Below are positions 13,144 to 26,778 of a stretch of 64,000 nucleotides of DNA, one piece after another. Positions within the stretch are counted from its first letter, which is position 1, and every line of letters starts with the position of its first letter. Origin of the DNA: Larix kaempferi (Eukaryota > Streptophyta > Pinopsida > Pinales > Pinaceae); the NCBI GenBank assembly GCA_027924585.1, contig BSBM01000299.1:32278501-32342500 (forward strand), in the 5' to 3' direction. The translations under genes were made by a program, and so were the position numbers. A model generated the notes under the pieces. The model was not told the origin of the DNA, ran no database searches, and was given only the letters and a program-made list of their open reading frames with translations.

Positions 13144-16100
13144 TGTAATATCCCAACTTTTTGACTAACTATGTTATGATGTTATATTGGGTCACGGCCC
13201 TAGTATATGTGATTTATTATGTTTGACATAGCATTAGTTGTTTTGATTTATTCCTTCGTGAGTTGATATATGGGGCATGGAACCTAATTTGTTTCATTTT
13301 TTTATATATGCGGGGCAGGAAAGCCCGAATGAATAAACTATGCTGTATTATGAGAATTGGTTACAAATTATGATATACCGAGATTATTCCTTTTCTTACA
13401 TTATACTGTGCAAAGCATGATTTTACATGGTTGATTATTTAGTGTGTTGAGCGTGGACTCAGAAACACACGAATGAACTATATACTGGGCTTAAGCCCCA
13501 ATGTATTTAGAGGATTCTATTTTGTACTGGGCCAAAGCCCCGATGTACATTGAGTGTTGCCCCGATGTACATTGAGTGTTGGGAAGGAACCCTGGAGCAA
13601 TCCAAGCTTGAAAGAAATGATTACCGGATCCGAGGCCACTTAATATCCTAGATGTGCCTCACAACCACATTCTAGCTCTAGTGTTGAGCAAAGTCTCTGT
13701 AATTGCACTAGCGTAACTCCCATGTGGGATTGTTGAGTTAAAAGGCTCTGAAGAGCACTCGAGGTTACTAAATCTCAAGTGTTGAGTCGAGAGGACTCTG
13801 AATAGCAGTTACGTGTCATATCACAACTATTTCGACTTCATTAAATAAATCTTATTATCATCATCTACTGCGGGAACTATCATGTTAAAACGAGGGAATC
13901 TGACATGCAAAGGGAGAGACTAGAGGTGCCTTATGAGCTTACCAAAACCGTCCAAAGAAGTGCACCTTTCCTTAAAAATAATTAAAAAGAGGCATCATGT
14001 GAAACAAATGCTTAAGGACCACAAAGCTAAGTATTATTATTTAAAGCTTCAAAATATAATATGGTTATTTATTAATAGGTATACTTATACATAAGTGGGC
14101 TGCCATTTACTAATTATTATTTATTAAAATTTAGATAGAATTGTAATCTTTATATTATTATTATTATACAAAGATTTAATATCAAAAACACTTTAATAAA
14201 ACGAAGTGAGAAGTCCTAGTTCCTAATAAACTAGCAGTTAAGTAAACAAATATTTTTTTTTAATTAAATTGTTTTAAAGAAACCAGTAAATTCCAACAAT
14301 CCTATTTTCAAGATTATCCTACTTAAGGACGATAGACCCCAAAGTTTGGGGGATCTTTTTCTTTTGGTATTATTATGCCAAGAAGAACTCTCTGCTCAAG
14401 GAAGTGAATTCTTCCCATAGATGCATTTTGAGATCTGAACCAGCCACACACCTAGGGCCTCTACTTCTTAGTTTGCATGTCAGAACTAGCTCAGGGGGAT
14501 TCATACTGAACCAGGAACGGTTGTAGAATCATGGTTGGGAGGAACGTGGTAGTCCCAAAGACATCCAATCCAAGATCAATGATCAGGTCAGCTAAGAGTC
14601 AGTAGTTTTTCCTGATTTAGTCGCTGAGTTTGCAGGCCATTATCAGCAGGAACAAGCTACCAGGATCAGTAGATCATCATCAGTAGGACAAGCTACAGGC
14701 ATCAACAGGTATGAATTGTTTATAAAACCCTCCTACGTTTTATACCTCTTTTATAAATGCAATGTTAAGTTAGCAATGTCCTTATTATCAATTTTTAAAT
14801 CAAGTTTTCCCAGAATCGAATGGCATTCCCAGCAGGACTAGCCAGCTAGTCTTTGCTAGTCATTTGTATTGCTTAAACTGTTGAATAAGGCGAACCGTTG
14901 AATTTAGCTTTATATAGTATTTAATTTCTCTGATCTAAACCCTTGATTTAAATTACAAATAAAAATCACTTAGCTACTGAGACCAAACTTTTAACAGAAA
15001 TCCTTAAACATTGTGTAAACCATTGGAAGGTCCAATTATACAAAACTATAGCAAAAACACAGACATTATTTTTGTAAACATTTTCCATATGCTCCAATAC
15101 TAGAATCCAATACTGTTACATAAATATCAATTATTGGTTTCCAATAGTTTCTTTCCTTTCTTTTCTTTTAAACCTTATACATACCATAATTTAAATGAAG
15201 ACAACAGGTAGCACAGAGATCGCATACATTGTATTTTTACAACTACATACCCATACCTACATTACCAATAACCCTACGATAATCAAATCGACAACCCTGA
15301 GTTTTCTTCCATTTCTTGTCAACATACAGACCTACGATAGTCATCTACATGAAACATTCAAGCTTCATTTCAATCAACAAGAAGACACAGGAATAAGTTC
15401 TTTCAACATACAGACCGATGATAGTCATCTATAGGAAACATTCAAGATTCATTTCAATCAACAAGAAGACACAGGAATAAGTTCTTTTCTAGGGTCAAAG
15501 TCTCATAAAACATCGAACGCAGAGCTCAATCACAAATAGAGGCAAAAGAAATGCATTTCGTATGACAACCACAAAGATGCCTATCAAAAGCTAGGACCAG
15601 GGTCAAATCTCGTGGCCTTCATAAAAAGACAAATTTCATAAGTTATCCCTACAGGATACAAGTCTCTACATAAAACTAAAACGCTGAGTATAGCCTTGAA
15701 ACCCTTGCCAAGAAAGCATCCATTATATCCACGCAACCAGTAAGTAAAGTGAGAGTTTCTTATTCAAAATCTAGCTACATTACAAAAATAGAGGCGTAGA
15801 AACTCCATCCTATAGGCAACACATTGTTTACACAGAGGCACCATATCAATATCCAATAGAGACAGCAAGTACAAATAAACCAGTATATGAATCATAGCTA
15901 ACTTTTCCAAGTTAAAGACGCCAAAGGCCCATTAGCATGTAGACGATTTTTGTACAATAGTTACAAAAATACCCAGGAATCCCGTAATTTTAGAACCAAT
16001 AAGTTACAGCTTAAATGCTTGCATTCACCCGAGAAAAAAATAGGAATATACCATTTGGACCCATTGTAACTATATAGGAGTCTTATCCAAACAGAATCGC

Positions 16101-17518
16101 ATTTCATTGTTATAAAATATTCGTAGAGCCGAGTAACCACTAAGACCAGCTACTATACAAGACCATTTACATCACAATCCCAAATTACGTTTAAACTATT
16201 AAAATTACAGTGAAGACCCATTCTTTCTGATCTAGCTAGTAAGCAAATAACAAACATCCCCAGGCAAATCAGTAAGCCAAGGGCTTACGAAAGCCTCCAT
16301 TCTAAACCAGGTTAAACGCATACATAGAAACACCAGGGGGGCGAGGGGTAGGGCATGAGTGAGTATTCCAGACTTACCATTACCCTAGCCATAGCACCAT
16401 GAACCATCGTAGCTCCATTACCAAAGTTTCTATCACCTACTATGAGAACAAGTATTATTAATTGGTAGAAACCTTGTTGTTGTAAACCAAATGAAGGAAA
16501 GTCAAACGCCTGTGATTCAGAGTTGTTCTTACATGTGTGAGGAATGCCATCCATGCCTTAGTCGAGTTCCATATATTTGAGTACGCTGACCACAAGCATT
16601 GCTCGGGTTAGGGCGCCATCACAGCCACCCTACAAACGAACTGCAAAACCAACAACAACCAGCAACAAGTCGAAGACAGAGTGAGAAGACAATACCCCAA
16701 GTCATTCACCAAAACCCTCGTTGATAGGTTGTCCCCCATTAAGCATTAAAGACATGAGTAAGAAGCGCACCAACCCAATGTTTAAGTGGAGGTTCAATAT
16801 TTTACAACCAAGACTATAGTGGAGTCATAGTTTCTCAACTACTTTTTGATTTAAGCAAAAAGGGCCTCATGGCCATAAAACTCATTTAACAAACCTAAGG
16901 CTTATGAACCCTTGTAGTACCTAACATCTGCTACTAATGGACTACCATCCCAAAGTTTAAACATAGTGACACAAAGGCCCTTGGTAGAATAAGAACTAAC
17001 CCTCTAGGCTAGCGCAATGTTGGTGAATCTACCTGCAACCACAAATGCAAAAGTATGACATTAGTGAAATGCTAAGTAAGTCCGACAACCACAATATTAC
17101 CCATACCTCCCGGTAACCCCGCCGAGGTATGTAATTACCTTTCCCAGAGTATTATAGTAACCACCATATGAACAACATACTGTCATCAAAGGAGCTCACC
17201 ACCGGAAGGTGCAGTAGACATCCGCAATTAAAATACATGAGTCTTAAAACAGTAAGTAGTGTTACATCCTACTTTTGAACCAACTTTTGCAACCACAATA
17301 AAAACATGATCTCATTTTATTTCCACACCACTTCCGCAAATTCTAAACTTACATATAGAAGAGACCATGTAAAACAAAAAGGATTAGGCTTACTTTGTGC
17401 CATACAAGTATGGTTGTTTTTAACATTTATACATTTAATGTATGCATTTTCTATTATAAACTAATGACTATTGCAGGCAGGGAAAATTTAATTTAATTTT
17501 TATTTTTGGGACATTACA
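13144..17518 (+). mobile_element. 5' LTR of the chromovirus (4375 bp)
   Basis: It begins TGTAATATCCC and ends GGGACATTACA, near-perfect inverted ends. Compared with the 3' LTR over the first 220 bases I see about ten differences, so the insertion is not recent. It carries a private 22-bp tandem duplication near 13538-13581 and retains about 200 bases (roughly 16970-17165) that the 3' LTR has lost. Small frames at 15195-15434 and 16312-16554 have no protein motif. Confidence 0.92.
15320..15488 (+). repeat. 84-bp tandem duplication within the LTR
   Basis: Two units start at CAACATACAGACC (15320 and 15404) and share the block with CAACAAGAAGACACAGGAAT. The 3' LTR has the same pair at about 25448-25615, so the duplication predates this insertion. 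Confidence 0.85.
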
Positions 17519-17520
17519 AG

Positions 17521-17533
17521 TAGTATCAGAGCC
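17521..17533 (+). other. Primer binding site for initiator tRNA-Met
   Basis: TAGTATCAGAGCC lies two bases after the 5' LTR end and has one G-to-A change from the consensus TGGTATCAGAGCC. The priming match is otherwise intact. Confidence 0.9.
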
Positions 17534-17700
17534 AGTTACAAACACTAAGTGACCTATTGGACTCACTACCAAACACAGCTGCAGATATATGAAAGTGTTT
17601 AAAAATATTGTATTATGTTTTTACGAAAAGAATTAACTAACACAATGTTTTCCATCAACAGATACTTATATAAATTTCAGGTACAAGCAGTAGCAGAAAA

Positions 17701-18987
17701 ATGAGTGCAGAACAAGGCAGCAGTATACAAGGCAACCTAAATACCCCACCACGAGAGTAAGAAATTGTGGTGGATCTCAACTCAGATTTAGATAAATCCA
17801 TGCAGCAACTACAGGCAGAATTCCAGAGTTTCAGGGATGAAAATATGGAAGAAAGAAGAGAACAGCAGGCTATAAATGATGCCTTACTCCAAAGCCTAAC
17901 GGGGGCAAAACCCCATGGACAACCTACTCTTTCCGTCAACACTCTTAACATGGGGAAAGCAGCAAACTGCAAGATATGAGAATAAGAAGATCATAAATCA
18001 GAACCATTGGAAGAGGACTGTAAGAGCTCTTCCAATGACAATCGCTTCCCACCTCCTTGCAAGAGAAGGAGGAAGAGTGATGACATCTTACAAGGATAGT
18101 TCAGAAAGATAAGAGCCCCAACATATGACGAAGAAGTTGACTCGAGGGAAAAGGCTGAAGAATGGTTGTTAGGGACGAATAAATACTTTAAAGTTCATAA
18201 TTATTCCAGTGAGATGCAAGCCCGACTAGCCATATACAACCTAAATGGAAAAGCTGCTAGATGGTGGCAGGACCTAAAGCACATTAAAGGACAAGAGTTG
18301 TGAGACATAAGCTGGGACACTTTCAGCAGAATCTTTCAGGAGAAATACATGTCTGAAAGATTCTTCGACAAGAAGATAAAAGAATTTCATAAGCTGAGAA
18401 TGGGTTCCCTGACTATGGAAGCTTTCATAAATCGGTTCTTAGACTTGCTGCACTATGTGCCTTATATTAATGACGAGAAGGTGAAAATCCAGCAGTTCTT
18501 GGGTGGGCTGCCACCAAAATTTAGAGAGAAGATAGAATTCGACATGCCCAAAACCCTTTACATAACCCTACATAAAGCCAGGTTGTGCTATGAGCATGGG
18601 AAGCCAAGGAACAACAACATCAACAAAAATAGGGACAAATTCAGGACTTTCTCAGACAACTGCAAGTCGGGTTTTAGACACCCACCTTTTCAGAAACATA
18701 ACAACAGTTTCCCACCCAACAGAGGTTTCAGCTGGCCCCAAGCCCGACCAAATGCACCCCCACCACCAGCCAATAGGCCAGCCTTCAATAAAGGGGCAAA
18801 GGCAGTCCCACCAACTGTTTATTGTTGGAAATGCCAAGGACCACATTACTACAAAGACTACCCCAACAAAACAGATGGGACTTTACACAACATCCAAACG
18901 GAACCTACCATGGGGGACGTGCAAAAAAACCGAGGATTTATGTCGCCTTTGATGGACGACAGGAAGATCATCAAGCTACCACGGTAG
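17701..18987 (+). pseudogene. Chromovirus gag, broken by stops and a frameshift
   Basis: Gag is the capsid/nucleocapsid polyprotein of the element. The ATG at 17701 opens a frame that meets TAA after PPRE (17758-17760). The frame then reopens with a coiled-coil N-terminal region to 17979, shifts frame, and resumes at about 18107 with the Retrotrans_gag domain. That domain has WLLGTNKYF, a WWQDLK core, and FIN.FLDLL with FLGGLPPKF. A TGA at 18301-18303 replaces what related gags suggest is a CGA arginine. A proline- and asparagine-rich linker leads to a CCHC zinc knuckle (CWKCQGPHYYKDY, about 18820-18860). Its last cysteine position is tyrosine, so zinc binding is probably lost. The frame ends at 18987. 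Confidence 0.9.
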
Positions 18988-20821
18988 AAATCTAGGGTAA
19001 GATATCTAACACTACCATTTTAGTTCTAATAGACCCCGGTGCTGGCCGAAGCTACATCTCCTCTAGGATAGTAGAAACTTGCAAACTAAACCGAGAAAGT
19101 CACAAGGTACCATGGCTGGTACAACTATCTATGGGTACCAAGCAGAAGGTTTTTGAACTAATTAAAGGCTGTGAGATTGATTTAAACGGATTCCCAACTA
19201 GAGTAGATTTAAATCTCCTACCATTAGGGTCTTATGACGTAATAATAGGCATGGATTTGTTAGAGGGACGTCATGCCTTTCTAGATTGTTTAAACAAATC
19301 CATCTTATGCACAGATAGTCAAGGAAACCAAAGAACGATTCAAGGTATACCGAAAGAAGTATCAGTACGATAGATATATGCATTACAAGCAAAGAAATGC
19401 TTAAGAAAGGGTTGTAAACTATTTGCAATCCACCTTCAATCAGTAGAAGCTAATAGAGAACAAAGGATCGAGGATTTCCCGATACTAGTAGAATTCAGAG
19501 ATGTATTTCCCGAGGAGATACCAGGGTTACCACCCAAACAAGACTTAGAATTTTCCATAGAGCTAACCCCCGGATCCGTACCCGTCTCTAGGACTTCGTA
19601 CCGTATGAGTACACCAGAGCTAGTAGAGCTCAAGATACAGTTACAAGAACTAATAGACAAGGGATACATTCGACCGAGTGTGTTTCCTTGGGGAGCACCA
19701 ATCCTCTTTGTTAAAAAGAAGGATGGCACGATGCGTATGTGCATTGATTACCACCAACTCAACAAGTTAACCATCAAGAACCTCTATCCACTCCCTAGGA
19801 TCGATGACTTGTTTGACCAAGTCGAAGGAGCAAAGATCTTCTCGAAGATCGACCTACGATCCAGATATCACCAGGTGAGAATCCGTGATGAGGACATCAG
19901 TAAGACTGCGTTTCGCACCCGATATGGCCACTACGAGTTTGAGTAATGCCTTTCGGTCTGACGAATGCACCCGCCAACTTCATGTGCATGATGAACAATG
20001 TTTTCAGTAAGTACCTAGACAATTTTGTTCTAGTTTTCATAAACAATATCCTAATCTATTCCAAGAATGAAGAAGAACATGAGGAACACCTCCGAATAGT
20101 CCTACGGATATTACAAGAACATCAGCTATACGCAAAATTTAGCAAGTGTGATTTCTATAGACCTCAGATACAGTACTTAGGACATATCATTTCCGAGGAG
20201 GGAATAGCAGTTGATACCGAAAAGATCAAGGCTATTGAAGAATGGCCCACACCTACTTGTGTTTTCGATATACGATCATTCCTAGGATTAGCCGAATATT
20301 ATCAAAAGTTCATTGAGAAATTCTCGTGGATCACTTGCCCCATGACCACGTTACAGAAGAAGACCAGTAAGTTCATCTGGACAAACAAGTCCGAGGAAAG
20401 TTTTCAAAAGTTAAAACAACTTCTGATTAGCGCACCAATTTTACGAATTGCTAACCCCAATGGGGACTTCGTAGTTTGCACCAATTCAAGCAAGGAAGGA
20501 CTCGGTGGAGTCCTTATGCAGGATGAATTTTCCATTTGCTACGAATCAAGGCAGTAAAAGGAACATGAGAAAAACTATCCTACTCATGACTTCGAATTAG
20601 CCACCACTATCCACACTCTAAAGATGTGGAGGCATTACCTCATGGGTAAGAAATTTCTACTAAAGACGTACAACATGAGTCTAAAATATCTGTTCGATCA
20701 ACCACACCTGAACGCTAGATAGGCTAGGTGGTTAGCCGTCCTGAGTGAGTATCACTTTGAACTAAAATACATCAAGGGGAGGGAAAACAAGATCACCAAT
20801 GCCTTCAGTCGACAAGCTCAT
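18988..20821 (+). pseudogene. Chromovirus pol: protease, reverse transcriptase and RNase H, inactive
   Basis: Protease: the active-site motif reads DPGA (19032-19043), with proline where serine or threonine is normal, followed by GMDLLEGRHA (about 19246). Reverse transcriptase: the [25 protein letters not shown] and MPFGLTNAP motifs are all visible. The frame breaks between HYEFE (19944) and MPFGL (19946), and the catalytic YxDD-type motif reads FINN, with both aspartates as asparagine (20042-20047). RNase H: the first catalytic aspartate is asparagine in CTNSSKEGLGG (20483-20485). In-frame stops occur at 20555-20557 and 20720-20722, and a TAG ends the protease frame at 19371-19373. In a live element these domains mature the polyprotein and copy RNA into DNA. 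Confidence 0.92.
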
Positions 20822-22314
20822 ATGTTATATGAGGTAACCAAAAGTTGGACGGGCTCCGACTTACACGACAGAATTAGAACGGCATGCCAAAATGATCAGT
20901 TCTATGTCGAGATCCTTAAAAAGATCCAGGAAGATAGGCTTTTCCAACAACAAAAAAAATACAAGATAGATGATTCAGGATTGTTGTGGTCGAAGGAAAG
21001 ACTCTACGTTCCTGAGGGAGGAGACATTAGACCTAACATACTCATCGAATTCCATCGGAGCCCCTATTCAGGACACCCCGGATATCAAAAGATGATTTCA
21101 GCCATAAAGAAACACTACTTTTGGCCTAAGCTGAAAGCCGACATCGCATTGTTCATCGCGAAGTGTCAGGAATGTCAGTTGATCAAAGCAGAACACCGAC
21201 ACCCCTCTGAACTACTTCAATCGTTACCCATTCCAGAATGGAAGTGGGAGGTAATAAGTATGGATTTCATTACAGGCCTACCCAAGAGTAAGAAACAAAA
21301 CGAATCCATCTTTGTAGTAGTAGACAAGCTGTCGAAAGCCGCACATTTTATACCAGTAAAATCTACCTACAAGGCAGTTCACATTGTGGAAATCTTCCTA
21401 AAGGAGATTTTTCGGTTACATGGGATACCCAAAGCAATTATCTCGGATCGAGACACAAAGTTCACTAGTAACTTTTGGAGAGCACTATTCTCTGGGTTAG
21501 AAACACAACTACAATTTAGTACTACATATCACCCCCAAGTCGACGGACAGATGAAACGAGTAAACCAAATCCTGGAGGATATGCTGAGAATGTATGTCAT
21601 GAACAATCCCACTAAGTGGGAAGACTACTTACACCTCGCGGATTTTGCATACAACAACGGTTATCAAACTTCGGCCAAAATGAGTCCCTTCGAAGTACTC
21701 TACGGTCGAATGTGTCAGACCCCCATCACTTGGGATAGCCCGGTGGACAGGCTTATGCCGAGACCAGATTTACTAAAGGACTTGGAACAATTGTCTCCAA
21801 GGTGCAACTAAATTTAAAAGAGTCACAAGACCGCCAAAAGAGTTACACAGACAAGAAAAGAAAGGACAAAGACTACCAAATCGGTGAACATGTTTTCCTA
21901 AGAATAAAAGCGAAATGAAGTTCGTTAAGCTTGGGACGTTGTGGTAAACTAGTCCCAAGGTTTTGTGGACCATTTGAAATACTGGGAAAGAAGGGTCTAG
22001 TAGCATTTGAGTTATCCCTACCAGCACACATAAAAGTTCATAATGTTTTTCATGCTTCTTTATTAAAGAAATATGTATACGATACTAAACATGTTATTGA
22101 TTGGTCCTTATTACAGATGGAGCCCGAAGGGGAGTTCACGCCAGAACCACTCCACATTCTGGACAAGAGAGAGGCCCGGCTTAGGAGGAGGACCATTACT
22201 CAACTGAAAGTGTAATGGAGGCACTTTGGAACAGATGAGGCCACTTCGGAGAATGAGGCTACCATGAGAGAGGCATACCCCTCCTTGTTTCATGATCTCA
22301 TTCCTAGTCCCTAG
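20822..22314 (+). pseudogene. Chromovirus integrase with C-terminal chromodomain, inactive
   Basis: An open stretch of 329 codons (20822-21811) carries the HHCC zinc domain (HRSPYSGHPG ... KCQECQ), then the catalytic core with MDFITGLPKS and ISDRDTKF. The expected third acidic residue of the D,D,E triad, normally in a TERVNQ-like motif, is lysine here (QMKRVNQ, codon 21554-21556). A frameshift at about 21800 leads to the GPFEIL and FHASLLKKYV region. Stops occur at 21916-21918 (TGA where CGA is usual) and 22213-22215 (TAA where CAA is usual). The last stop cuts the chromodomain, whose remnant continues as WRHFGTDEATSENE and ends at 22314. Its usual second aromatic residue is serine. Confidence 0.92.
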
Positions 22315-22338
22315 AAATACCGGAACGGTGTTGTTCTA

Positions 22339-22350
22339 AGCGGGGAGGGA
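22339..22350 (+). other. Polypurine tract
   Basis: AGCGGGGAGGGA directly abuts the 3' LTR start at 22351. This is the expected primer for plus-strand DNA synthesis. Confidence 0.92.
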
Positions 22351-24331
22351 TGTAATATCCCAACTTTTTGACTAACTATGTTATGATGTTATATCGGGTC
22401 ACGACCCTAGTATATGTGATTTATTATGTTTGACATAGCATTAGTTGTTTTGATTTATTCCTTCGTGAGTTGATATATGGGGCATGGACCCTGATTTGTT
22501 TCATTTTTTATATATGCAGGGCATGAAATCCCGAATGAATAAACTATGTTGTATTATGAGAATTTGTTACAAATTAGGATATATCGAGATTATTCCTTTT
22601 GTTACATTATACTGTATAGAGCATGATTTTACATGGTTGATTATTTAGTGTGTTGAGTGTGGACTCAGAAACACACGAATGACCTATATACTGGGCTTAA
22701 GCCCCGATGTATTTAGAGGATTCTATTTCATACTCGGCCAAAGCCCCGATGTACGTTGAGTGTTGGGGAAGAACCCTGGAACACTCCAAGCTTGAAAGAA
22801 ATGATTACCGGATCCGATGCCACTTAATATCCTAGAAGTGCCTCACAACCACATTCTACCTCTAGTGTTGAGCAGAGGCTCTGGAATTGCACTAGCGTAA
22901 CGCCCATGTGGGAGTGTTCAGTTAAAAGGCTCTGAAGAGCACTCGGGGTTACTAAATCTCAATTGTTGAGTCGAGAGGAATCTGAATAGCACTTACGTGT
23001 CATATCACGACTATTTCGACTTGATTAAATAAATCTTATTATCATCATCTACTGTGGGAACTACCATGTTAAAACGAGGGAATCTGACATGCAAAGGGAG
23101 AGACTAGAGGTTCCTTATCATATTACCAAAACCGTCCAAAGAAGTGGACCTTTCCTTAAAAAGAATTAAAAAGAGACATCATGTGAAACAAATGCTTAAG
23201 GACCACAAAGATAAGTATTATTATTTAAAGTTTCAAAATATAATATGGTTATTTATTAATAGGTATACTTATACATAAGTGGGATGCCACTTACTAATTA
23301 TTATTTATTAAAATTTAGATAGAATTGTAATCTTTATATTATTATTATTATACAAAGATTTAATATCAAAAACACTTTAATAAAACAAAGTGAGAAGTCC
23401 TAGTTCCTAATAAACTAGCAGTTAAGTAAACCAATACTTTTTTTTAATTAAATTGTTTTAAAGAAACCAGTAAATTCCAACAGTCCTATTTTCAAGATTT
23501 TACTACTTAAGGAGGACAGACCCAAAAGTTTGGGGGATCTTTTTATTCTGGTATTATTATGCCAAGAAGAAATCTCTGCTCAAGGAAGTGAATTCTTCCC
23601 ATAGATTCCTTTTGATATCTAAACCAGCCACACACCTAGGTCCTCTACTTCTCAATTTGCATGTCAGAACCAGCTCGGGGGGATTCATACTGAACCATGA
23701 ACAGTTGTAGAATCATGGTTGGGAGGAACGTGGTAGTCCCAAAGACATACAATCCAAGATCAATGATCAGGTCAGCTAAGAGTCAGTAGTTTTTCCTAAT
23801 TTAGTGGCTGAGTGTGCAGGCCATTATCAGCAGGAACAAGCTACTGGGATGAGTAGATCATCATCAGTAGGACAAGATACAAGCATCAATAGGTATGAAT
23901 TGTTTATAAAACCCTCCTACGTTTTATACCTCTTTTATAAATGCAATGTTAAGTTAGCAATGTCGTTATTATCTGTTTTTAAATCAAGTTTTTCCAGAAT
24001 CGAATGGCATTCCCAGCAAGACTAGCCAGCTAGTCTTGACTAGTCATTTGTATTGCTTAAACTGTTGAATGAGGCGAACCATTGAATTTAGCTTTATATA
24101 GTATTTAATTTCTCTGATCTAAACCCTTGATTTAAATTACAAATAAAAATCACTTAGCTACTGAGACCAAACTTTTAACAGAAATCCTTAAACATTGTGT
24201 AAACCATTGGAAGGTCCAATTATACAAAACTATAGCAAAAACACAGACATTATTTTTGTAATCATTTTCCATATGCTCCAATACTAGAATCCAAGACTGT
24301 TATATAAATATCGATTATCGGTTTCCATTAA

Positions 24332-25277
24332 ATTAGAGAAATTTTGAATTCAAAAAATGGTCTCAAAACAAAGAAAATGTACTATAAAAAACAACCAATC
24401 ACATTCTAGTAGATGACATCATCCCCCTTGGTTGAGGTGGTATTGCATGAGTTAAGAATACTTATTTATCAAATTTTCTATGGTGGATGAAAACACATAG
24501 TTAACCAAGGTAGTGGTGTAAGTACTTTTAAGTCATAAAGTAAAGTACTCATAATGATAGTCTTTTCATAAAATAATATTATTGTCATTTTCAAGTAAAA
24601 TACTCATAATGAATGTCTTTTTACATTTTCTCATAAAATAATATTATTGTCATTTTCAAGTGAAGTACTCTTAATTCATAAAGAAAGTCCTTTCACATTT
24701 TTTTATAAAATAATATATTATCACTTTTATGTTTTTAATTTTAAATTATATATTCACTCCATTCAATTTAATAACATAATGTCAAACTAATAAAGAATAA
24801 TAATATATTTAATAAATAATAATAATAATAATGCAATGTGGATTATAATAATATTATTAACATTTTACATATAAATAAATTCTCAATTAAATTACATTAT
24901 ACTAAATTCATGAGAAAAATACTAAATATAAAAAGTCAACATAAAATTAAAAAAATAGCTCTTAAAAATGTTTTTTATTATTTAATTTCATTTGCAAGTT
25001 CAAGACAAATAAATTCTAAAGGACGATAATTTTTTAGGAATTTACAATGAATCTTAGTCACATCAATGTAGACTTATTTTATTAATTTTATTTCTAGTGA
25101 ATTTTGAAAAGTAACTCAACCATAGTTATTTATATTGTGCATAGAAAATAGTGTGGGAGGTGACTTGTCATATATACCTACCCCATAAAACCCTCAATTC
25201 ATAATATTTTAATATATCTCATATTTTTGTAGTACATATCTTAGGAGGCCATTTTTTGATCTCATAATCTCTCTAAT
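24332..25277. mobile_element. Non-coding inverted-repeat element (MITE-like, 0.95 kb)
   Basis: The 5' LTR reads straight from GGTTTCCA into the pyrimidine-rich TTTC stretch, whereas the 3' LTR is opened here by 946 AT-rich bases. The termini are imperfect inverted repeats of about 34 bases: ATTAGAGA...TCAAAAAATGG on the left, and the reverse complement of CCATTTTTTGA...TCTCTAAT on the right. No transposase is visible; the 63-codon frame at 24838-25029 has no motif. I could not settle the target duplication, so the superfamily is open. Confidence 0.75.
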
Positions 25278-26778
25278 CTTTCATTTCTTTTCTTTTAAAC
25301 CTTATACATACCATAATTTAAATGAAGACAGCAGGTAGCATAGAGATCGCATACACTATATTTTTACAACTATATACCCATACCCACGTTACCAATAACC
25401 CTACGATAATCAAATAGACAACCCTGAGTTTTCTTCCATTTCTTGTCAACATACAGACCTACGATAGTCATCTACAGGAAACATTCAAGCTTCATTTCAA
25501 TCAACAAGAAGACGCAGGAATAAGTTCTTTCAACATACAAACCTATGATATTCATCTATAGGAAACATTCAAGCTTCATTTCAATCAACAAGAAGACGCA
25601 GGAATAAGTTCTTTTCTAGGGTCAAAGTCTCATAAAACATCGAATGCAGAGATCGATCACAAATAGAGGCAAAAGAAATGCATTTCGTATGACAACCACG
25701 AAGATGCCTATCAAAAGCTAGGACTGGGGTCAAATCCCATGGCCTTCATAAAAAGACAAATTTCATAAGTTATCCCTATAGGATACAAGTCTCTACATAA
25801 AACTAAAACGCTGAGTACAGCCTTGAAACCCTTGCTAGGAAAGCATCCATTCTATCCACGCAACCAGTAAGTAAAGCGATAGTTTCTTTTTCAAAATATA
25901 GCTACATTACAGAAATAGAGGCATAGAAACTCCATCCTATAGGCAACACATTGTTTACATAGAGGCACCATATCAATATCCAATACAGATAGCAAGTACA
26001 AATAAAACCAGTATACGAATCACAGCTAACGTTTCCAAGCTGAAGACGCCAAAGGCCCATTAGCATGTAGACGATTTTTGTACAATAGTTACAAAAATAC
26101 CCAGGAATCCCATAATTTTAGAACCAATAAGTTACAGCTTAAATGCTTGCATTCACCCAAGAAAAAAATAGGAATATACCATTTGGACCCATTGCAACTA
26201 TAAAGGAGTCTTATCCAATCAAAATCGCATTTCATTGTTGTAAAATGTTCGTAGAGCCGAGTAACCAGTAAGACCAACTACTATATAAGACCATTTACAT
26301 CATAGTCCCAAATTACATTTCAACTATTAAAATTACAGTGAAGACCCATTATTTCTGATCTAGCCAGTAGGCAAATAACAAACTTCCCCAAGCGAATCAG
26401 TAAGCCAAGGGCTTATGAAAACCTCCATTCTAAACCAGGTTAAATGCATACATACAAACACCAGCGAGGCGAGGGGTAGGGCATGAGTGAGTATGCCAGA
26501 CTTACCATTACCCTAGCCACAACACCATGAACCATCGTAGCTCCCTTACCAAAGTTTCTATCACCTGCCATGAGAACAAGTATTATTAATTGGTAGAAAC
26601 CCTATTGTTGTAAACCAAATGAAGGAAAGTCAAATGCCTGCGATTCAGAGTTGTTCTTACCTGTGTGAGGAATGCCATCCACGCCTTAGTCGAGTTCCAT
26701 AGATTCTGAGTGCACTGACCACGAGCATTGCTCGGGTCAAGGCACCATCATAGCCACCCTACAAATGAGGTGCAGAAC

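Noticed and set aside
24838-25029. 63-codon frame as a possible transposase of the inverted-repeat element
   Set aside because: Lysine- and asparagine-rich translation of AT-rich DNA with no catalytic motif.
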